Part shown: piece by piece, positions 6,983-10,227 of the stretch
Position numbering within the stretch: position 1 is the first letter of the stretch
Layout of the letters: every line of letters starts with the position of its first letter
Assembly (NCBI GenBank): GCA_937926355.1
Contig: CALAZP010000115.1
Coordinates: 1-10,227, forward strand
Length of the DNA: 10,227 bases
DNA from: an uncultured Saprospirales bacterium
Lineage (GTDB): Bacteria; Bacteroidota; Bacteroidia; Chitinophagales; Saprospiraceae
Reading direction: 5' to 3'
Made by a program: the position numbers and the translations under genes
The notes under the pieces: model-generated
What the model was told of the DNA's origin: nothing
Database searches by the model: none
The model's input: only the letters and a program-made list of their open reading frames with translations

Positions 6983-8333
6983 TATTGTAAAGTTCGTTTT
7001 CCTCTACGACTTGAATTTTACTTCCAGATTTCAATTTTCTTGAAATGGCATTATAGGGAGCAGAAACTACCTTTTCTTTAGACTGAAGTCCTCCTATAAT
7101 TTCAATATACTTATCATCTTGGATGCCTGTTTCAACACTTTTCATGGCAACAGTATCTCCCATTACTAGAAATACGACTTCTTCTAAATTAGATTCGCCT
7201 AATTTTTTATCCTCACCTTCTTTTTCTCTCGTAGTTACTGCTAGAATGGGAACGGATAAAACATTTGCTCTCTTTTCAGTATTGATTTCAACAGATGCCG
7301 ACATTCCAGGTCTAAAGGGGAAAGGGTTGTTGGGCTGAATGAGGTCCTCATAAGACGATGGATCGATATTGATTCTCACTTCAAAATTGGAAACCTGGTC
7401 ACTGGTCAAAGAAGCGACAGTAGCCGCATTGGAGGAAGAATTGGCAATTTGAGTTACTGTCCCTTTAAACTTCCTATCGATATAGGCATCTACTTCAATT
7501 TCTACCTCATCTCCGTATTTAACTCTAGGGATATCGTTTTCACTTACATCTACGCGAACCTCCATAGCATTTAGATTGGCTATTCGCATCATCTCAGTAC
7601 CTGTCATCTGTATGGTACCCACCACGCGTTCTCCTCTTTCTACACTCAAACTGGATATATTTCCATCCATGGGGGCGTATATGGTCGTTCTCCTTAGGCT
7701 GGTCTGGAGTTCCTTCAAACTAGCCTCAGCACTTTTAATAGAAAATTCTGAAGCTCTTACATTTTCTTCAGCAGACCTAATAGATGCTTCCGAAGATCTT
7801 AGATTGGCTTCTAAGGCTCTCAAAGTTGATAATGATTGATCGAAATCTGCATCTGAAATCACTTTATCGGCTTTTAATGCTTCATTTCTCGCATGAGCTG
7901 CTTTGGCATTTTCTAATTGCGCTAAGATTTGTTCTTTCTGAGCTTTAGCATTTTCTACTTGTGATCTGGAATTAGCCAATTGAGCTTTTGCACTGTTTAC
8001 ACTTGCTACTCCCCTTTCCACTTGAGATTGATAAGCATCAGGGTCAATTCTTGCTAAGATTTGTCCGGTAACTACAGAATCTCCTTCTTGCACATATAGT
8101 TCAACAATTTCTCCAGATACATCTGAACTTATTTTAACCTCTGTTTGCGGAAATACCCTTCCACTTGCGGCTACTTTTTCTATTATGGTCCTTTCAGTTA
8201 CCTCTTCAGCAGACACTTTCTCTCCACTGGGTTTGTTTTTATTCTTAATGGTTACTGCTACTACTAGTACCACAACCACTGCCACCAATACGATTATAAG
8301 TGTTTTGTTATTTTTTTTCTTGGTCATCGTCAT
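6963..8333 (-). CDS. Efflux periplasmic adaptor (HlyD/MacA-like membrane-fusion protein)
   Basis: Membrane-fusion subunit that links an inner-membrane transporter to a TolC-type channel. Residues 11-29 form one N-terminal membrane anchor after a lysine-rich start; the rest is periplasmic. Two half-lipoyl segments flank the hairpin: GEIVELYVQEGDSVVTGQIL at 74-93 and APMDGNISSLSVERGERVVG at 220-239. Between them, about 105-215, is a long alpha-helical coiled-coil hairpin rich in Ala, Ser, Gln and Glu with near-perfect heptads at 182-209 (EASIRSA, EENVRAS, EFSIKSA, EASLKEL). A beta-barrel domain follows at about 255-350 (RPGMSASVEI) and a membrane-proximal domain to the end. The hairpin and architecture favour a MacA-like adaptor for an ABC (MacB-type) pump, though an RND partner cannot be excluded. 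ATGs at 8333 and 8327 are both possible. It lies 24 bases after tolC and its end overlaps the DUF2064 gene by 20 bases. No pump gene accompanies it here. Confidence 0.92.
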   Translation of the reverse strand: MTMTKKKNNKTLIIVLVAVVVVLVVAVTIKNKNKPSGEKVSAEEVTERTIIEKVAASGRVFPQTEVKISSDVSGEIVELYVQEGDSVVTGQILARIDPDAYQSQVERGVASVNSAKAQLANSRSQVENAKAQKEQILAQLENAKAAHARNEALKADKVISDADFDQSLSTLRALEANLRSSEASIRSAEENVRASEFSIKSAEASLKELQTSLRRTTIYAPMDGNISSLSVERGERVVGTIQMTGTEMMRIANLNAMEVRVDVSENDIPRVKYGDEVEIEVDAYIDRKFKGTVTQIANSSSNAATVASLTSDQVSNFEVRINIDPSSYEDLIQPNNPFPFRPGMSASVEINTEKRANVLSVPILAVTTREKEGEDKKLGESNLEEVVFLVMGDTVAMKSVETGIQDDKYIEIIGGLQSKEKVVSAPYNAISRKLKSGSKIQVVEENELYNIEGSKE

Positions 8334-8357
8334 GAAGTTTTGAAATGCTTTTTATGA

Positions 8358-9785
8358 TTAAAGTGATAATCCTTTTCCCTGATAAAACTCTACGGTCTTC
8401 AGATTAAATAAATATTGATACCTGGCCCTGGTAAAATCTGCTGTTGCACGATCGAAATTATTCCTGGCTGTAGTAAATTCAAAATTATTAATACTGCCTA
8501 TTTCAAATCTTTTTTGTGCGTTATTGAGCGCAATTTCCGCTGCTTCCAAAGCTTGCTGAGCAGCTTCTAATGATTTTGCAGAAGATTGTGTATCCGTAAT
8601 GGCCCTTTGAATATTGGCTTTTAATTGTTGCCTCACTTGTAGATTTCCCGCCTGTGAATTCAACAATCCTATTTGAGCCCGCTCCACATTAATTCTATTT
8701 CTTCCATTGCTGAAAATTGGAATCTGAAGGCTCATTCCTACGCTCTGTCCAAAGTTTTCCTCAATTTGATCGAAATAAGGATTTTTGCCAACTATGGGAA
8801 CTACATTATCAAATTCCACTTCAACTGGTGCTCCCCCAATCCTGAATGTCTGCGAACTGGTTACCGTTTCAGAGCCTAAAATGGTTCTTCCTAAACTAGA
8901 ATAGTTGGTCGACAAACTCCCAAATAAATTCAATGAAGGGTATAGGGCACCCTTGGCAACCGCAATACCCAATTCTGCACTTTCAGCCCTTCTATCAGCT
9001 GCTAAAACTTGAGGTTGATTAGATAGCGCTTGAGTATACACTTCATTCACCTGAAAATCAGTATTCAGGTTATTCAAATCAATATTTAAATCAGGTCTAA
9101 CGATATCAAATTCTGCATTAGGTTCTAACAACATAAACTGCTGCAGCGTCAGCAAATTAATAGCGACAGCATTCCTAGCATCCACTACTGATTGTTGGTC
9201 TAGAGCCACTTGGGCTAAAACATCGTATTTGGCCGCCTCCGGCAAAACACCCGCCTCGATTTGTTTATTGATTTGGTTCAATTGCTCTTGGGAGAGCTCT
9301 AATCTGCGCTCCGCATTGGTTAATAACTCTTCCGATAGAAGAATATTCAAATAGGCAACAGCAATACTTAATCCTATATCATTAGCCGCAGCAGATGCAT
9401 CTAGTTTTGCCGCTTCCAGATTTAATTTATTTTGCTTTACAGTATTGTTAATCACATTACCATTAAAAAGGGTAATCCCACCTGATAGGGTATAGCTGTT
9501 AAATCCAATAGTTTGAGTCTCAAATGAATTCGTTACTGGGTCAATGGTTCTACCGTACTGGTTACCTGCACTAACCGATCCAGATACGGATGGAAATCTA
9601 TTGAGCTTACTTTGTTGGACATTGAGTTGTGCATTGGCAATATTATATTGCGCTTGTTTGATAGTCAGGTTGTTATCCTGTGCATAGGTAATGCATTCCT
9701 CTAGACTCCATTTATTATCTGGAGCTTGAGCGACCAAAAAATATGGACCCAAGAGGAGGAGACACAACACTAATATTCTAGACAT
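8358..9785 (-). CDS. TolC-family outer-membrane efflux channel
   Basis: Outer-membrane factor of a tripartite export system, forming a trimeric beta-barrel plus a long periplasmic alpha-helical tunnel. The 475-residue length is normal. A signal peptide covers residues 1-21 with cleavage likely after VAQA. Two outer-membrane efflux protein (OEP) repeats follow: about 27-220 (WSLEECITYAQDNNLTIKQA, SGGITLFNGN, the Gln- and Ala-rich helices) and about 247-460 (ALSNQPQVLAADRRAESAEL, ALYPSLNLFGSLS, MSLQIPIFSNGRNR, KRFEIGSINNFEFTTARNNF). The pairing of a strand motif ending in F-N/S-G-N/R with a following long helix in each half is typical. It is the first gene of the leftward operon, followed after 24 bases by the adaptor that should dock on it. 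A 94-base AT-rich leader separates it from the Plug gene upstream and probably carries its promoter. Confidence 0.94.
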   Translation of the reverse strand: MSRILVLCLLLLGPYFLVAQAPDNKWSLEECITYAQDNNLTIKQAQYNIANAQLNVQQSKLNRFPSVSGSVSAGNQYGRTIDPVTNSFETQTIGFNSYTLSGGITLFNGNVINNTVKQNKLNLEAAKLDASAAANDIGLSIAVAYLNILLSEELLTNAERRLELSQEQLNQINKQIEAGVLPEAAKYDVLAQVALDQQSVVDARNAVAINLLTLQQFMLLEPNAEFDIVRPDLNIDLNNLNTDFQVNEVYTQALSNQPQVLAADRRAESAELGIAVAKGALYPSLNLFGSLSTNYSSLGRTILGSETVTSSQTFRIGGAPVEVEFDNVVPIVGKNPYFDQIEENFGQSVGMSLQIPIFSNGRNRINVERAQIGLLNSQAGNLQVRQQLKANIQRAITDTQSSAKSLEAAQQALEAAEIALNNAQKRFEIGSINNFEFTTARNNFDRATADFTRARYQYLFNLKTVEFYQGKGLSL

Positions 9786-9803
9786 CTTAAATTTATTTTT
9801 TTA

Positions 9804-9836
9804 CAATACTAAGGTAATGGACTTTAAAAGATCAAT
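9804..9836 (-). promoter_or_regulatory. Possible promoter of the TolC-adaptor-DUF2064 operon
   Basis: Read leftward, ATTG (plus-strand 9833-9836) is followed after 21 bases by TAGTATTG (9804-9811), a seven-of-eight match, counting the two free positions, to the Bacteroidota -7 consensus TAnnTTTG; the spacing fits the -33/-7 arrangement of that phylum. The element lies 18 bases upstream of the tolC ATG, leaving a short A-rich leader without a Shine-Dalgarno sequence, as is usual in this phylum. Matches in AT-rich DNA are easily found by chance. Confidence 0.35.
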
Positions 9837-9861
9837 TATTTATATAAATGACCTTATCTTT
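9827..9861. repeat. Nested AT-rich palindrome between plug and tolC
   Basis: A perfect 12-base palindrome, ATTTATATAAAT at 9838-9849, lies inside a wider inverted repeat (AAAGAT at 9827-9832 and ATCTTT at 9856-9861). It is just downstream of the Plug stop and overlaps the far edge of the putative tolC promoter. It could be a weak terminator for the Plug transcript or a dimeric regulator's site; the stem is almost all A-T, so the terminator reading is doubtful. Confidence 0.3.
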
Positions 9862-9879
9862 CAGATTAATGAATAGTTT

Positions 9880-10227
9880 TTACGGGAAACTGGAACTAAA
9901 GGTGACTGCTCCTATCAATCGATCGTATCTAGCCCCAAAGGGACGGTAATAGATAAATATGGTGTACTCATTATTGGTTTCATACCAATCTCCTTCTATG
10001 GTGGAGAGGTCGGGATAAACATCTATTTTATTGGGGTTTTCAATCACCCCAAAAGCATAATCGTAATATCCTTGTTTGAGATACATCCGACCTACATAGC
10101 CTCTAAAATTGTCGTTATACTCCATTAGATTTTCCTCGTAACACAACCAATCAGAAAAACCACCGACTAAACAAACAGATTGATTGGGAATTGGATTCCC
10201 AGTTTGCAATGCCAAAAAAACATCTAG
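9880..10227 (-). CDS. Probable type IX secretion system Plug protein, C-terminal part (5' partial)
   Basis: The frame is open to the right window edge (115 residues visible), so the gene begins outside; the TTG at 10213-10215 is not a believable start. The visible part matches the C-terminal domain of DUF5103 / type IX secretion Plug proteins: LVGGFSDWLCYEENLMEYN, YVGRMYLKQGYYDYAFGV, a short linker with IEGDWYETNNEYTIFIYYR, then FGARYDRLIGA close to the end. In the Flavobacterium type IX system, Plug closes the periplasmic side of the SprA translocon when cargo is absent. The same domain has an early-set (Ig-like) fold, so another surface or glycan-binding protein with that fold is a less likely alternative. 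It is upstream of tolC in the same direction, with a 94-base gap. Confidence 0.78.
   Translation of the reverse strand, partial: LDVFLALQTGNPIPNQSVCLVGGFSDWLCYEENLMEYNDNFRGYVGRMYLKQGYYDYAFGVIENPNKIDVYPDLSTIEGDWYETNNEYTIFIYYRPFGARYDRLIGAVTFSSSFP

Noticed and set aside
7720..8030. DNA-level tandem repeat in the adaptor gene
   Set aside because: The repetition is at protein level (coiled-coil heptads with Ala/Ser/Glu); the nucleotide units diverge and are explained by the helical hairpin.
1..10227. CRISPR array, tRNA, insertion sequence, integrase, toxin-antitoxin or defence genes
   Set aside because: None seen on reading both strands; nearly all the sequence is occupied by nine supported genes and no intergenic gap exceeds 100 bases.

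Overview
The window looks like a chromosomal segment from a member of the Bacteroidota, probably a Saprospiria- or Cytophagia-like marine or environmental bacterium; the exact group is inference. The basis is a cell-surface protein with SprB-like repeats and a gliding-motility-type C-terminal sorting domain (type IX secretion cargo), the C-terminal end of what appears to be the type IX secretion Plug protein, a TonB-dependent receptor with an N-terminal carboxypeptidase-regulatory-like domain, a bacilliredoxin with a CGC active site, AT-rich intergenic DNA, and starts without clear Shine-Dalgarno sequences.

Layout, left to right. A partial secreted adhesin-like protein (+, 1-2004) converges on an aldose 1-epimerase (-, ends 1993). 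The epimerase is divergent from a TonB-dependent receptor (+, about 3005-5428). The receptor converges on a bacilliredoxin (-, 5425-5838), which is divergent from a small unrecognised exported protein (+, 5877-6371). That gene converges on a leftward operon of three genes: TolC-family outer-membrane protein (9785-8358), efflux periplasmic adaptor (8333-6963) and a DUF2064/TIGR04282-type glycosyltransferase-like protein (6982-6368). At the right edge, also leftward, is the 3' end of the probable Plug gene (10227-9880).

How the genes fit together. The TolC-like channel and the adaptor would be two parts of a tripartite efflux or export system. No inner-membrane pump is present, and its usual place downstream of the adaptor is taken by the DUF2064 gene, joined by a 20-base overlap and a TTG start. 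The left-end surface protein would be a substrate of the type IX machinery to which the right-end Plug protein belongs, but the two are almost 8 kb apart and not in one transcription unit. The epimerase and the receptor share a very short divergent control region, which hints at, but does not prove, a sugar-related role for the receptor.

The most distinctive structural feature is compactness. All three convergent gene pairs overlap at their stop codons (by 12, 4 and 4 bases), so there is no intergenic space for ordinary terminators. I see no tRNA, rRNA, CRISPR array, insertion sequence, integrase or defence system, and no clear sign of a previously undescribed multi-gene system. No gene-free stretch exceeds 100 bases.
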